A DNA stretch of 64,000 bases from Muribaculaceae bacterium (GTDB lineage Bacteria; Bacteroidota; Bacteroidia; Bacteroidales; Muribaculaceae): NCBI GenBank assembly GCA_014867205.1, contig WGUO01000019.1, forward strand, positions 7,254 to 71,253. The letters run 5' to 3'. A program made the position numbers and the translations under genes. The notes beneath the pieces are model-generated. The model was not told the DNA's origin. It saw nothing but the letters and a program-made list of their open reading frames with translations, and did not search any database. Below, piece by piece: positions 7,064 through 16,099 of this stretch. Every line of letters starts with the position of its first letter. Within the stretch, counting starts at the first letter, position 1.

Positions 7064-9406
7064 TTATTCAGTGACGTATATGCGATAGGAGCGTGGACTA
7101 CCCGGTGCTCCGGACTCGACACGCGGCAGCAAGTCAAGGCCATGAACCTCGATATTCTCGCCTAAGTCAATGCCGATGACTTGCGGCATCGACGCTCCAT
7201 CCTGAGCCTGCCAATAGGTAGACTCCTGAAGGTCAAACACCTTATCGACAGTATGATTGGCTGATCTGTTCTGGCTCGAGGCAAACGCCGGGCGCCATTT
7301 CTCTCGTGAGAGGCGGTTGCCGGATGCGTCGGTCACATAGAGTTCGGCGATTGCGGGAAGTTCATTGGCAGAGTCGGTGGCGAAATAGATGTGCCTCCCG
7401 GTAAGCGGCTTATCCGCACGGATTCTCTTCCAGCCGTTAGAGCCGTCAAGAGTCCCTGCGGAAAGAATATCTTTTTCTTCGAGTCTGAGTTCATCGTCAG
7501 ACGAAATTTCGGAATCGGTGAACTGGAGTTTATCGATTACAGGCTGGCGAAGGCCCTCCACAGTAACCTGGCGCGGGCCGACAATGTCGAACACCATTAT
7601 CTTATTCTTTCCCTCCTTGAGCCAGCATCCAGGCATATAGAGCGTCTGCTGAGGACCAATCTCCCAGATGCGGCCGAGTGGATGACCGTTGACATATACC
7701 AGACCTTTGCCCCATGTCTCGAAATTAAGGAAGGTATCGGCGGGGCGATCTACAATAAACTCTCCTCGGTAAACACCAATAGGGAGACGTCCCTTCTCAC
7801 CGCGAGTCATTGCGGAGAGGGGTAAATAATTCATCGAGTCATAGAACTCCGGCTTGTCCTCAAGATTGAAGACCTCCCATCCGGTCAGAACCTGTGGAGA
7901 AGCGCCCACGGGCGTAATGGTCACATTATCGGTAATGCCCTTGAAGTCCTTGATCGCACGGCCGAAATTAATTCTTCCCATTGCCTCGACGAGTATGTCG
8001 AGAGTCGCGTCGTCGGCACATTCCGGGAGCGCCAGGCTCTTCTCGCCCTTGCGTCTGTCAAGGCTGCCGACATATCTGCCGTCAACGAAAATCTGGGCGA
8101 AGTCGTGTGGCTCGCTCACTTCTATGAGAGTGCCGGCCTTAAGGTTTGGCAGGTGCGTACGGTAAAGGATGCATCCGAAACCCTGGTCATATTCCTCCAT
8201 TGTGCGGATAAGACTGTCGGTATGCGCCTGCGGAAGGTTGCCGAAGAGTGGAGCGACTTCAGTAAGCCCGAAGCATTCAATGGCTACAGTAGGTATAGAG
8301 TCGGGCACGGGCGGCAGCGGGATGCCTCCGGAATATTTTGCCAGAGTCTCGCGAAGCATGTCGTACTTCTTGGTTGTGCGGCCGCTTTCGGTTATAGGTG
8401 CGTCATAGTCATAAGAAGTGACGTCGGGAGCGAAGCCCGGGGAGTTTGCTCCGGCCCAGTGGCCCCAGTTTGTGCCTCCGTGGGTCATATAGAGGCTGAA
8501 CGAGATGCCCTTGCCGGCCATCTCGTCAATGCCTGCGATCATGTCGGCGGCGGGACGGGTTTCATGATTTGCGCCCCACTTGTCGAACCATCCGCTCCAG
8601 AACTCCGAGCACATCAGCGGGGAGTCTGGACGAGCCTTGCGTAAAGGCGCGAACTGGCCCTCGATGTCGGCTCCAGTACCGAAATTCAGTGTCCACACGA
8701 GATCGTCGAGACCGTTATCAAGGAAATTCGACGACCAGTCGCACTGGAACATCGTGGTGTTGCCATATAGCGGACGGAGCATGTCGCGGATGTTGGACAC
8801 ATATTCCTTGTTCTTGCCGTAGGAGCCATATTCGTTCTCAACTTGCACCATGATGATCGGGCCCCCCTTCTCGGCCGTAAGGTCGGCGACCTGACGGGCC
8901 ACCTCCTGCTCGAAGATGTTCACGCGCTCCAGGAAATAGGGGTCATTCTCACGAAGGCGAATATCCTTCTTCTTGAGCAGCCACCAGGGGAGGCCACCCA
9001 TTTCCCACTCTGCGCATACATAAGGACCGGGCCGCAGAATCACCATCATGTCATTCTCCTGACATAACTTTACAAACTCCCGCAGGTCATTCTGACCGGT
9101 AAAGTCAAACTGACCGGGGGCAGCCTCATGGGCGTTCCAGAAGACATACAGGCATACGGCATTCATGCCGAGGGCCTTGCACATCTTGATACGGTGGTCC
9201 CAGTATGGGCGAGGAATACGAGGGTAGTGCAACTCGGCGGCCTTGATGACGGTCGGCTCACCGTTGAGCATGAACGCGCCTTTACCGGCCTTGAACTCCA
9301 TCGGTTTGCAATGTGAGAGTGTGGCCGCCGATGCCTGTGAGTCCGGCATCACGGCAGCCATAAGCAGAGATAAGGCGATGAGAGAAGAGTATGCTTTCTT
9401 TATCAT
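7064..9406 (-). CDS. GH35 beta-galactosidase with C-terminal discoidin-like domain
   Basis: Secreted or periplasmic exo-beta-galactosidase, 780 residues. A signal peptide of about 27 residues (MIKKAYSSLIALSLLMAAVM, then PDSQASA) leads into the GH35 TIM barrel. VENEYGSYG supplies the acid/base Glu192 and SEFWSGWFDKWG the nucleophile Glu268. Beta-rich jelly-roll domains follow (about 400-640; VYRGEFIVDRPADTFLNF, GLVYVNGHPLGRIWEIGP). The last 130 residues look like an F5/8 type C (discoidin) domain, with AFASSQNRSANHTVDKVFD and QVIGIDLGE, probably for glycan binding. No SusC/SusD pair is adjacent, so it seems to stand outside a classic utilisation locus. It is likely used for host or dietary galactosides. 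Confidence 0.94.
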   Translation of the reverse strand: MIKKAYSSLIALSLLMAAVMPDSQASAATLSHCKPMEFKAGKGAFMLNGEPTVIKAAELHYPRIPRPYWDHRIKMCKALGMNAVCLYVFWNAHEAAPGQFDFTGQNDLREFVKLCQENDMMVILRPGPYVCAEWEMGGLPWWLLKKKDIRLRENDPYFLERVNIFEQEVARQVADLTAEKGGPIIMVQVENEYGSYGKNKEYVSNIRDMLRPLYGNTTMFQCDWSSNFLDNGLDDLVWTLNFGTGADIEGQFAPLRKARPDSPLMCSEFWSGWFDKWGANHETRPAADMIAGIDEMAGKGISFSLYMTHGGTNWGHWAGANSPGFAPDVTSYDYDAPITESGRTTKKYDMLRETLAKYSGGIPLPPVPDSIPTVAIECFGLTEVAPLFGNLPQAHTDSLIRTMEEYDQGFGCILYRTHLPNLKAGTLIEVSEPHDFAQIFVDGRYVGSLDRRKGEKSLALPECADDATLDILVEAMGRINFGRAIKDFKGITDNVTITPVGASPQVLTGWEVFNLEDKPEFYDSMNYLPLSAMTRGEKGRLPIGVYRGEFIVDRPADTFLNFETWGKGLVYVNGHPLGRIWEIGPQQTLYMPGCWLKEGKNKIMVFDIVGPRQVTVEGLRQPVIDKLQFTDSEISSDDELRLEEKDILSAGTLDGSNGWKRIRADKPLTGRHIYFATDSANELPAIAELYVTDASGNRLSREKWRPAFASSQNRSANHTVDKVFDLQESTYWQAQDGASMPQVIGIDLGENIEVHGLDLLPRVESGAPGSPRSYRIYVTE

Positions 9407-9524
9407 TTCCAGATCTTAGATTTTGGGTCTTATCGTAATTGTTTACAAAAATAGATAAAAATCGGCGATATCAGCGCAGAAATCATTCCTGAATAAGTTA
9501 TAGAACCAAAATAATTCTATAAAA

Positions 9525-9556
9525 TTTGCAAATTCATTAAATATTGCTTTAATTTG
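9525..9556 (+). promoter_or_regulatory. candidate promoter for the Omp28-like gene
   Basis: TTTG at 9525-9528, a 21-base spacer and TAATTTG at 9550-9556 resemble the Bacteroidetes -33/-7 pair, with one base missing in the -7 box. It lies about 75 bases upstream of the start codon. Confidence 0.4.
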
Positions 9557-9630
9557 CACTGTTAGAGTCGGAGTGAAGTAACTTCGGACAATTACATCAG
9601 ACGAAACTCACATTAAAAAACGATTTAGAT

Positions 9631-11583
9631 ATGAAGAAACAGTTACTATTGCTTAGCGCCACATTCGTGGCGGCAGGCACAATGCTTGCGGCACCGGTTG
9701 TTCCCGAAGGGTTTATCCGGTCAGAACGCACGGCACCCCGTCCAGAGAGAGTTGAGGCGCCTGCACGCGCCGAGGGTGAGACACCCTTCATGTACTATAC
9801 GTACGCGGAGGATGCAAAAGACGCATATTCGCTTAAGAATACCAAGCGATATGTTTATCTGATGTTTGAAATTCCTGCTGACGATGCAGCCCAACTTGCA
9901 GGAAGCAAGATTACTGGCATAAGATATACTGCCGGTACTTCAGACAGGGACAAAAGCCTAATCCGTAGAGTAGAGGCTTTTGCAACTGAAGATATAACTA
10001 AACTTCCTGAGTTCACATCCTCATTGACTAACGTGACAGAGTTCAGCACGACAGATATCGCTTTGGAGACTCCGCTTGAGATTTCTGGAAATAATCCTGT
10101 TTATGTGGGATATAGATTCAAGTACTTGGATGGTGCTTATTATATTCCTACAGATAATGTCTTGAGAGCAGATATGCCAAATACGTGTATGGTAGCAACT
10201 GTAAAGGATGATACGACAATTCCACAGTTTTCATCAGTTGCGAATGAGATCGGGTCTCTTTGTCTTGCCGCAAAGATAGAGGGTAATAATCTTCCGAAGA
10301 ACATAGGTTCAATCAAAGGCATGCAAATTGCGGGATATATTGCTCCTGAGAATGATGTAAACTACACTGTCCTGGTATGGAATAACGCATCTAACGCCAT
10401 CGAAAGCGTAAAGGTCCGCACTACGATCTCCAATGGAGATGTCTTTGAGAATACAGTGCAGCTCTCCACACCAATTCCGGCCTCAACAATGGGCAGAGTT
10501 AATGTTAGTGGAATTGCCAATAATTTCAGATCAAAATCTACGAGCAATACAGCAAAGATTACCTCCACGCTACTCGAAGTGAATGGAGTTGCTCAGACAA
10601 AATCATCTGAGGCGGAAGGCGAGTTCATGTCGTACGAAGGCGCGTTCAAGCGTGCAGTCGTTGTAGAGGAAGGCACCGGTACATGGTGCGGATGGTGTCC
10701 GCGCGGCATAGTCATGATGGAATATTTCACTCAGGCTCACCCCGATTGGATTCGTATCGCGGTCCACAGCGAAAACGCAACCAATGAGGATGGCACGCCC
10801 AACCCCGCAGCCGTGATGAATGTTCCCGCATATAATGGCTTCCTTCAGAAATACACCCCTGGTTTCCCCGGCGCATATGCCAATCGTGAGATTGAGGTGA
10901 ATATCAATGGGGCTGACGCTGCAAGTTATCAGCCGTTGGTAGACAATATCCAGAATGTGCCGACATACTGTGACCTCGAGCTCACTTCACAGGTGACGGA
11001 AGACAAGCAGAACATCGAAATAACCGCAAAGGCGAAGTTCGCCCTTGACTCGAGGGACAAGCACCTGATGTCGTTTGTGGTTGTAGAGGATGGACTCGGT
11101 CCTTTCCTGCAGAACAACTATTACTCAGGTTCAGCCACGGATATGGGCGGCTGGCAAGACAAGGGCAGCCAGGTTCCTACTATCTATAAGGATGTGCCCC
11201 GCGCGATCAAGAACTACCCCGGCCTGCAGAACGCACTTCCAGCCAAGGTTGAGAAGGATGGCGAATACGAGTACAAGACAACCATGTCGCTTGGCGGGGC
11301 CAATCCCGAGTGCTATCGTGTAGTGGGTATGATCACTAACCAGAAGACCGGTGTCATTGTTAACGCAAGGCAATTCTCTGTAGGTGGCTCAGGCATTGAG
11401 GAGACAGTCGCTGAGAATAGCAATGTCGACATTCGCGTAATCAACGGTGAGATCGTTGTTACCGGTGCCACTAATGTTGCAGTCTACACACTCGACGGCC
11501 GTCGTGTCGGCACCACAGGACTTGGCAGCGGCATCTACATCGTTAACGCCGACGGGGTCAGCAAGAAACTTATGATCAAATAA
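9631..11583 (+). CDS. Omp28-like secreted protein with thioredoxin-type CxxC and T9SS-like C-terminal tail
   Basis: 650 residues. A signal peptide (MKKQLLLLSATFVAAGTMLA) is followed by beta-rich domains. A thioredoxin-like segment then has GTGTWCGWCPRG, with the CxxC at residues 353-356, as in Omp28-related proteins. The C-terminal domain contains MSFVVVEDGLGPF and GMITNQKTG. The last 45 residues (VAVYTLDGRRVGTTGLGSGIYIV, ending KKLMIK) look like a type IX secretion sorting tail of type A. This suggests export across the outer membrane. A role in disulfide handling or cell-surface adhesion is possible but not shown. The next gene is a diverged paralogue. Confidence 0.82.
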   Translation: MKKQLLLLSATFVAAGTMLAAPVVPEGFIRSERTAPRPERVEAPARAEGETPFMYYTYAEDAKDAYSLKNTKRYVYLMFEIPADDAAQLAGSKITGIRYTAGTSDRDKSLIRRVEAFATEDITKLPEFTSSLTNVTEFSTTDIALETPLEISGNNPVYVGYRFKYLDGAYYIPTDNVLRADMPNTCMVATVKDDTTIPQFSSVANEIGSLCLAAKIEGNNLPKNIGSIKGMQIAGYIAPENDVNYTVLVWNNASNAIESVKVRTTISNGDVFENTVQLSTPIPASTMGRVNVSGIANNFRSKSTSNTAKITSTLLEVNGVAQTKSSEAEGEFMSYEGAFKRAVVVEEGTGTWCGWCPRGIVMMEYFTQAHPDWIRIAVHSENATNEDGTPNPAAVMNVPAYNGFLQKYTPGFPGAYANREIEVNINGADAASYQPLVDNIQNVPTYCDLELTSQVTEDKQNIEITAKAKFALDSRDKHLMSFVVVEDGLGPFLQNNYYSGSATDMGGWQDKGSQVPTIYKDVPRAIKNYPGLQNALPAKVEKDGEYEYKTTMSLGGANPECYRVVGMITNQKTGVIVNARQFSVGGSGIEETVAENSNVDIRVINGEIVVTGATNVAVYTLDGRRVGTTGLGSGIYIVNADGVSKKLMIK

Positions 11584-11614
11584 GACTAAGGTTACTAATT
11601 ATTTTCATTCTGAG

Positions 11615-11650
11615 AGAGTCGGTGTGCGTGAGCATGCCGACTCTGTTTTT
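11615..11650 (+). terminator. terminator after the first Omp28-like gene
   Basis: 8-bp stem agagtcgg (11615-11622) paired with ccgactct (11637-11644), followed by gttttt. It separates the two tandem Omp28-like genes, so the second probably has its own promoter or is read by leak-through. Confidence 0.75.
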
Positions 11651-11698
11651 AATTTGACTTCGTTACAATAAAACTAAGCAGCAAAGAGTTTTTGTTAT

Positions 11699-13015
11699 AT
11701 GAGAAATATACTTTTATGCATCTTCTTAGTCGCTTCCCTGTTGCCACTATATGCCGGTGAGGAGGAGACGCCCGCATATGGCGTCAAGATCGAACGCCTT
11801 GTCCTTCCACATCATTACCCATATCTTAATGGCAAGATTGACTACGACATATTAATAAGAAACACCGGGTCACAGACGATACGCAATCTCTATGTGCATA
11901 CGGAGATATCCAATGGCTGTACGTTTGATAGGAATGTCGCGCTGTCTAACGCGCTATTGCCCGGTAAGACAGCATACGCAACGGTGCGTTACGTCCCTAA
12001 CCCCGAGCCGGGTGTCTATCTGTTGACATCGAGGATTGATAGAGTCAACGACAATATAATTGATACCCCGGCGGTTGAGCAGAGAATAGTGGCAGCCTAT
12101 GATGACGGATATGAGCTCAATGCACTTGTTGAGGTGTCGACATCGACTTCCGAGGGGAAGTCTCCGGCCGAGAAGGTGCTTCTGGGGCGCATAAAGAAAT
12201 ACAGGCCCAACTGGGTAAGGGTGGCGGTACACAGGGATGATCCTATGGCCGATGCCTCGTTCGATGACTTTGCTGAAAAACTGACAGATAAGGTTCCGGG
12301 GGTATCAATCAACAGGAATGTGGTTTCCGGAGATATTGAGGAAGTGATAAGTGATCTCGACTCTCTGCAGACAGTTTTCTCAAGTTATCCGTCATATGCT
12401 TATTTGGCGCTTGACGCAGTGCCGGATACCGACAGAGAGTTCGTGCGGGTTAACGCCAGTGTCCAGTTCTCATATCCTACAGACTTCGAGCACAGGCTTG
12501 CCTTTGCAGTGGTTGAGGATGGAGTGGGTCCATATGACCAGACAAACTCATATGCGGGAGGTGCCCAAGGCAAGATGGGGGGCTGGGAAAACAATCCCGG
12601 CGTAGTCCATACGTCGCACAATGACGTCGGAAGATACATTACAGGATTTGACGGGATAGAAGGCTCTCTCCCCGAATACATCCAGCCTGGACGCGTATAT
12701 GAATATTCAGTGACACTGCCGGTAGGGAATGTGAGTCATGATATGTGTCGCATTGTGGGAATGATAATCAACTCATGGAATGGCGAGGTTGTCAATGCCT
12801 CGCAGATACAGATGTCGCGATCGGGTGTGGATTCCGTTACCGATGATGCTCTTCCAATCAGGGTCAATGTCCTTAATGGCTCTATCGAGGTGTCAGGCGC
12901 GGATACATTTGAAGTCTATTCGCCTGCCGGCAACCGCGTCGCTGCGACGGGACTCTCAACGGGAATATATATCGTGCGTGTAAATGGGGAGACGTATCGC
13001 GTGATTGTCAGGTAA
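11699..13015 (+). CDS. Omp28-like secreted protein, paralogue lacking the CxxC
   Basis: 438 residues, homologous to the preceding gene over its C-terminal two thirds: FAVVEDGVGPYDQTN against FVVVEDGLGPFLQNN, MGGWENNPG against MGGWQDKGS, and CRIVGMIINSWNGEVVNASQ against YRVVGMITNQKTGVIVNARQ. It has its own signal peptide (MRNILLCIFLVASLLPLYA) and a similar sorting-type tail (FEVYSPAGNRVAATGLSTG). Where the first protein has GTWCGWCPRG, this one reads STSTSEGKSPAEK with no cysteines, so a redox role is lost. It is probably a surface protein; its function is unknown. Confidence 0.78.
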   Translation: MRNILLCIFLVASLLPLYAGEEETPAYGVKIERLVLPHHYPYLNGKIDYDILIRNTGSQTIRNLYVHTEISNGCTFDRNVALSNALLPGKTAYATVRYVPNPEPGVYLLTSRIDRVNDNIIDTPAVEQRIVAAYDDGYELNALVEVSTSTSEGKSPAEKVLLGRIKKYRPNWVRVAVHRDDPMADASFDDFAEKLTDKVPGVSINRNVVSGDIEEVISDLDSLQTVFSSYPSYAYLALDAVPDTDREFVRVNASVQFSYPTDFEHRLAFAVVEDGVGPYDQTNSYAGGAQGKMGGWENNPGVVHTSHNDVGRYITGFDGIEGSLPEYIQPGRVYEYSVTLPVGNVSHDMCRIVGMIINSWNGEVVNASQIQMSRSGVDSVTDDALPIRVNVLNGSIEVSGADTFEVYSPAGNRVAATGLSTGIYIVRVNGETYRVIVR

Positions 13016-13149
13016 GCGACAGACTTTCTCGCATACGCGGTGCCAGGGGGGACACTTCACAATAATTCCAGCCTTAAGTCAGTTAAGAAATAGGAAAAGT
13101 ATCATGGAGAGCAACGCAGGCAACTTATGTGGTGTTCAGTCCATGATAT

Positions 13150-14046
13150 ATGAAACAAATAAAGCCAGGCATACAGATATACATGAACCTTGGACTCCAC
13201 TATAACATCAACCTGCCTCAGGATCTGACCTCGATACTCGAGCAGGACTTCTGGATGCTCGAGAACATCGGGGCAGCCATGCTCAACACCCTGAGCGAGC
13301 CGATAAAATTCGCGGCAAGTTCCTGGATATTCATTTTCAAGGGGACCTGCAAGGCTGACATAAATCTCGTCACTTATGACATCAAGGCTCCGGCAGTTGT
13401 GTCTGTACAGAGTTCGCAGATTATGCAGCCCAAATATCTCAGCCATGATTTCAATGCCACAGTTATGGTTGTATCGAAGCGCCTTGCAGAGAATCTGTTC
13501 ATGTTCATGAACAACTCGCCACTTTCAGCACTTGCTGCCCGCCATCCTGTCACCTCGATTCCGGATGCTGTGCTTCCGGCCTTCGAGCGGTTTATCCAGA
13601 CGACCCGTGATATTGTGAGTGACACAGGGAATCCATACGGGCTGCAGGCACTACTTTACAATATCCTGTACTTTATTCATCGCGAGGGATATAAGGTATA
13701 TGAACCATACACCAACGAGATAGTGAGCCGACAGGGACGCATGTCTGACCAGTTCCTGATCCTGGTGCAGAAACACTTCCGCAAGGAGCGCTTCCTTGAC
13801 TTCTATGCCTCGCTGCTTGAGGTGACCCCCAAGCATCTTTCGCGAACTGTCAAGAAACAGACCGGATTCACTGCCGTTGAGTGGATAGAGCGCTATGTGA
13901 TACTCGAGGCCAAGGTGCTGTTGAAATCATCCAATCTGAATATACAGCAAATCGCTGACGAGCTCAATTTCCCGTCACAGTCGTTCTTTGGTAAGTACTT
14001 CAAGAAACTGACCGGGCTTTCGCCTAAGGAGTTCAGGAATTCATAG
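13150..14046 (+). CDS. AraC-family transcriptional regulator
   Basis: 298 residues. The last 100 residues carry the two helix-turn-helix AraC domain: RFLDFYASLLEVTPKHLSRT and the end motif FPSQSFFGKYFKKLTGLSP, then KEFRNS. The N-terminal 180 residues form an unrecognised sensing domain. An in-frame ATG at 13183 is an alternative start. The regulated genes are not evident; the Omp28-like genes upstream and the transporter downstream are candidates by position only. A perfect hairpin terminator follows. Confidence 0.9.
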   Translation: MKQIKPGIQIYMNLGLHYNINLPQDLTSILEQDFWMLENIGAAMLNTLSEPIKFAASSWIFIFKGTCKADINLVTYDIKAPAVVSVQSSQIMQPKYLSHDFNATVMVVSKRLAENLFMFMNNSPLSALAARHPVTSIPDAVLPAFERFIQTTRDIVSDTGNPYGLQALLYNILYFIHREGYKVYEPYTNEIVSRQGRMSDQFLILVQKHFRKERFLDFYASLLEVTPKHLSRTVKKQTGFTAVEWIERYVILEAKVLLKSSNLNIQQIADELNFPSQSFFGKYFKKLTGLSPKEFRNS

Positions 14047-14067
14047 GCTGAAAGTACTTCATGAGAT

Positions 14068-14096
14068 AAAAAACACCATGACATGGTGTTTTTTTT
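14068..14096 (+). terminator. terminator after the AraC gene
   Basis: Inverted repeat aaaaaacacca / tggtgtttttt around a 5-base loop, running into a T tract. A strong intrinsic terminator. Confidence 0.85.
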
Positions 14097-14246
14097 ATGT
14101 CCGATGGCCTATTATATGCTAAAAATTCCTAACTTTGCATATGGAGACTGAGTGGGGAAGCCGCCAATGTGACGGCTGACTTGAATCTGATACAGTAAAC
14201 ACAAAACAAGAGGCGGTGTCACAGAGACATCCGCATTGCTGACACC

Positions 14247-15182
14247 ATGAAATCAGGACACGCATCAAAGAGCAAATATCTGAAACTGCTGGCACATCTC
14301 GGGGCACTCATCACCGCCTCGGCTTGGGGAACATCGTTTTTAAGTACAAAGGTCCTTATGGAGAACGGAGGGTTTACTCCGGTCGAGGTGTTCATATATC
14401 GTTTTCTGGCGGCGTATCTCATTCTTCTGATATTCACGTTACGTAACATACGCTCTAAATCATGGCGTGACGAGCTGACGTTCATGCTTTGCGGCATCTG
14501 TTCCGGCTCGTTATATTTCATCACTGAAAATTATGCGTTAAAACTCACCACCACGGGCAACGTCTCTCTGTTGGCGTCAATTTCTCCGATATTCACCACC
14601 ATACTCGTGGCCATAATGTACAGGCAGCGTATCAAGCCCGGGGTTATGGCGGGTTCAATAGTGTCATTCATAGGGGCTGGATGCATAATATTCAGCCATG
14701 GCGAGAGTCTTGAGATAAGGCCGGCCGGCGATCTGCTCGCGCTGTCGGCAGCGCTTTCGTGGGCAGTGTATACCATGGCTATAAAGCGGGTTTTACCGCT
14801 CTACAGCGGCTTTTTCGTGACGCGCAAGATGTTTTTCTACGGAGTCCTGTCAGCAGTCCCACTGTTGCTCATACAGAAAGAGCCCCTGCACTTATCATTG
14901 CTTTTTGATGTGTCCGATCCGCAATACATCATGAATTTCCTCTTTCTTGTAGTGATGTGCTCGATAGTGGCGTATGTGATATGGAACGAGGTGATGCGTA
15001 TCCTCGGGCCGGTTACTGCGAACAATTATCTCTATTTTCAGCCTATAGTCACAATGGTCGCGGCATATTTCCTGCTCGGCGAGAACATATATCTTCTGGG
15101 ATATGTGGGATGCGTGCTGATTATCGGAGGCCTGATATACTCAGACAAATGTCCAGACGGGCGAATCATACGGAAAGAATGA
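14247..15182 (+). CDS. DMT-superfamily transporter (EamA type)
   Basis: 311 residues with about ten hydrophobic segments in two EamA repeats (residues 15-145 and 160-300). Repeat signatures are ITASAWGTSFLSTKVLMENG and LSWAVYTMAIKRVLPLYSG. It is an inner-membrane drug/metabolite permease whose substrate cannot be told from sequence. A TAACTTTG (-7 type) sits at 14130-14137. It converges with rubredoxin and they share a terminator. Confidence 0.92.
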   Translation: MKSGHASKSKYLKLLAHLGALITASAWGTSFLSTKVLMENGGFTPVEVFIYRFLAAYLILLIFTLRNIRSKSWRDELTFMLCGICSGSLYFITENYALKLTTTGNVSLLASISPIFTTILVAIMYRQRIKPGVMAGSIVSFIGAGCIIFSHGESLEIRPAGDLLALSAALSWAVYTMAIKRVLPLYSGFFVTRKMFFYGVLSAVPLLLIQKEPLHLSLLFDVSDPQYIMNFLFLVVMCSIVAYVIWNEVMRILGPVTANNYLYFQPIVTMVAAYFLLGENIYLLGYVGCVLIIGGLIYSDKCPDGRIIRKE

Positions 15183-15183
15183 A

Positions 15184-15224
15184 CAATCAGCCGGAACTGT
15201 CACAAAGAGAGTTCCGGCTGATTG
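15184..15224. terminator. bidirectional terminator, transporter / rubredoxin
   Basis: Perfect 15-bp stem (15184-15198 with 15210-15224) and an 11-base loop, between the convergent transporter and rubredoxin genes. Confidence 0.82.
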
Positions 15225-15246
15225 ATTATTTGCGCGTTCTATGGTC

Positions 15247-15414
15247 TTATTCCTCCGGAAGAGGCTCGAAGTCCTCTTTGGAGACTCCGCAAACCGGGCA
15301 TACCCATGAATCGGGAATATCCTCGAAAGGGGTGCCGGGGGCCACGCCGTTGTCGGGATCGCCTGTCTCGGGATCATAGATCCAGTCGCATACTGTACAG
15401 ATGTATTTCTTCAT
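15247..15414 (-). CDS. rubredoxin
   Basis: A 55-residue protein, small enough to be missed by length cut-offs. It carries both iron-ligand pairs: CTVC at residues 6-9 and CPVC at 39-42, in the classic contexts YICTVCDWIYDPETG and WVCPVCGVSKEDF. It is an electron carrier that in anaerobes feeds rubrerythrin and superoxide reductase for peroxide and superoxide removal. It is divergent from a Fur/PerR-type regulator 155 bases away, so control by that regulator is plausible. Start ATG at 15412-15414, stop TAA at 15247-15249. Confidence 0.96.
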   Translation of the reverse strand: MKKYICTVCDWIYDPETGDPDNGVAPGTPFEDIPDSWVCPVCGVSKEDFEPLPEE

Positions 15415-15512
15415 AGCGATGTTATAGTTTAAGTGTTTAAAGTTATTTTAAGGTATAACACTCAAGGTGTCATATGGTTCACGTTAAAAATGTGTCATAA
15501 GTTGAATTTTTA

Positions 15513-15544
15513 TTTGGATAATTCGGTTGCAAGTGCTATATTTG
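15513..15544 (+). promoter_or_regulatory. promoter of the Fur-family gene
   Basis: TTTG at 15513-15516, a 20-base spacer, and TATATTTG at 15537-15544: a full match to the Bacteroidetes -33/-7 consensus, 25 bases from the start codon. Confidence 0.8.
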
Positions 15545-15569
15545 CAACAATTCCATAACACCAGGTCCT

Positions 15570-16049
15570 ATGAACAAAACCACACTTAGGCAGGAGTTGC
15601 GGAGTCAACTCGAAGCCTACCTTACATCCAACGGAATGAGGCAGACATCAGTAAGGTACAAGATACTTGACAAATGCGTGGACCAGAGGGTTCACTTTGA
15701 TATCCACGAGCTCTACGAGGATTTGCGGCGCGAGCAGAATGTTAGTCTTGCGTCGGTATACAAGACGGTCGAGCTGCTTTGCGAGTGCAACATATTGAGA
15801 AAGCATTATCTCCGCGAGAATCAGGCTGCGTATGAGATAGCGGGTGAGAGCCATTTGCATCTGATATGTCTGAATTGCGGAGCGGTCTCGATACTTGAGA
15901 TCGGGGATTCCGACATCGGCGACGAGAAAGTCGAGCGTCTGATTGCCTCAGGAAAGTATCGCTCCTTCAAGCCGTCATTTCTGACGGCCAACGTATATGG
16001 TCTGTGTGCTTCCTGCCGCAACGTGGCACGCGCACACCGGCTGGATTGA
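15570..16049 (+). CDS. Fur-family metalloregulator (PerR-like by context)
   Basis: 159 residues. The N-terminal winged helix (MRQTSVRYKILDKCV, then SLASVYKTVELL) is followed by the metal-binding dimerisation domain with HLHLICLNCG and a second CASC. The two CxxC pairs form the structural zinc site. Facing a rubredoxin gene suggests PerR-type peroxide sensing rather than iron uptake control, but the residues seen do not settle Fur against PerR. A consensus promoter lies just upstream. The DUF1015 gene follows after 50 bases. Confidence 0.9.
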   Translation: MNKTTLRQELRSQLEAYLTSNGMRQTSVRYKILDKCVDQRVHFDIHELYEDLRREQNVSLASVYKTVELLCECNILRKHYLRENQAAYEIAGESHLHLICLNCGAVSILEIGDSDIGDEKVERLIASGKYRSFKPSFLTANVYGLCASCRNVARAHRLD

Positions 16050-16099
16050 GTCAACATTTCAATACCTTAAATTATAAATACCTTAAATAAGAAAGAACG

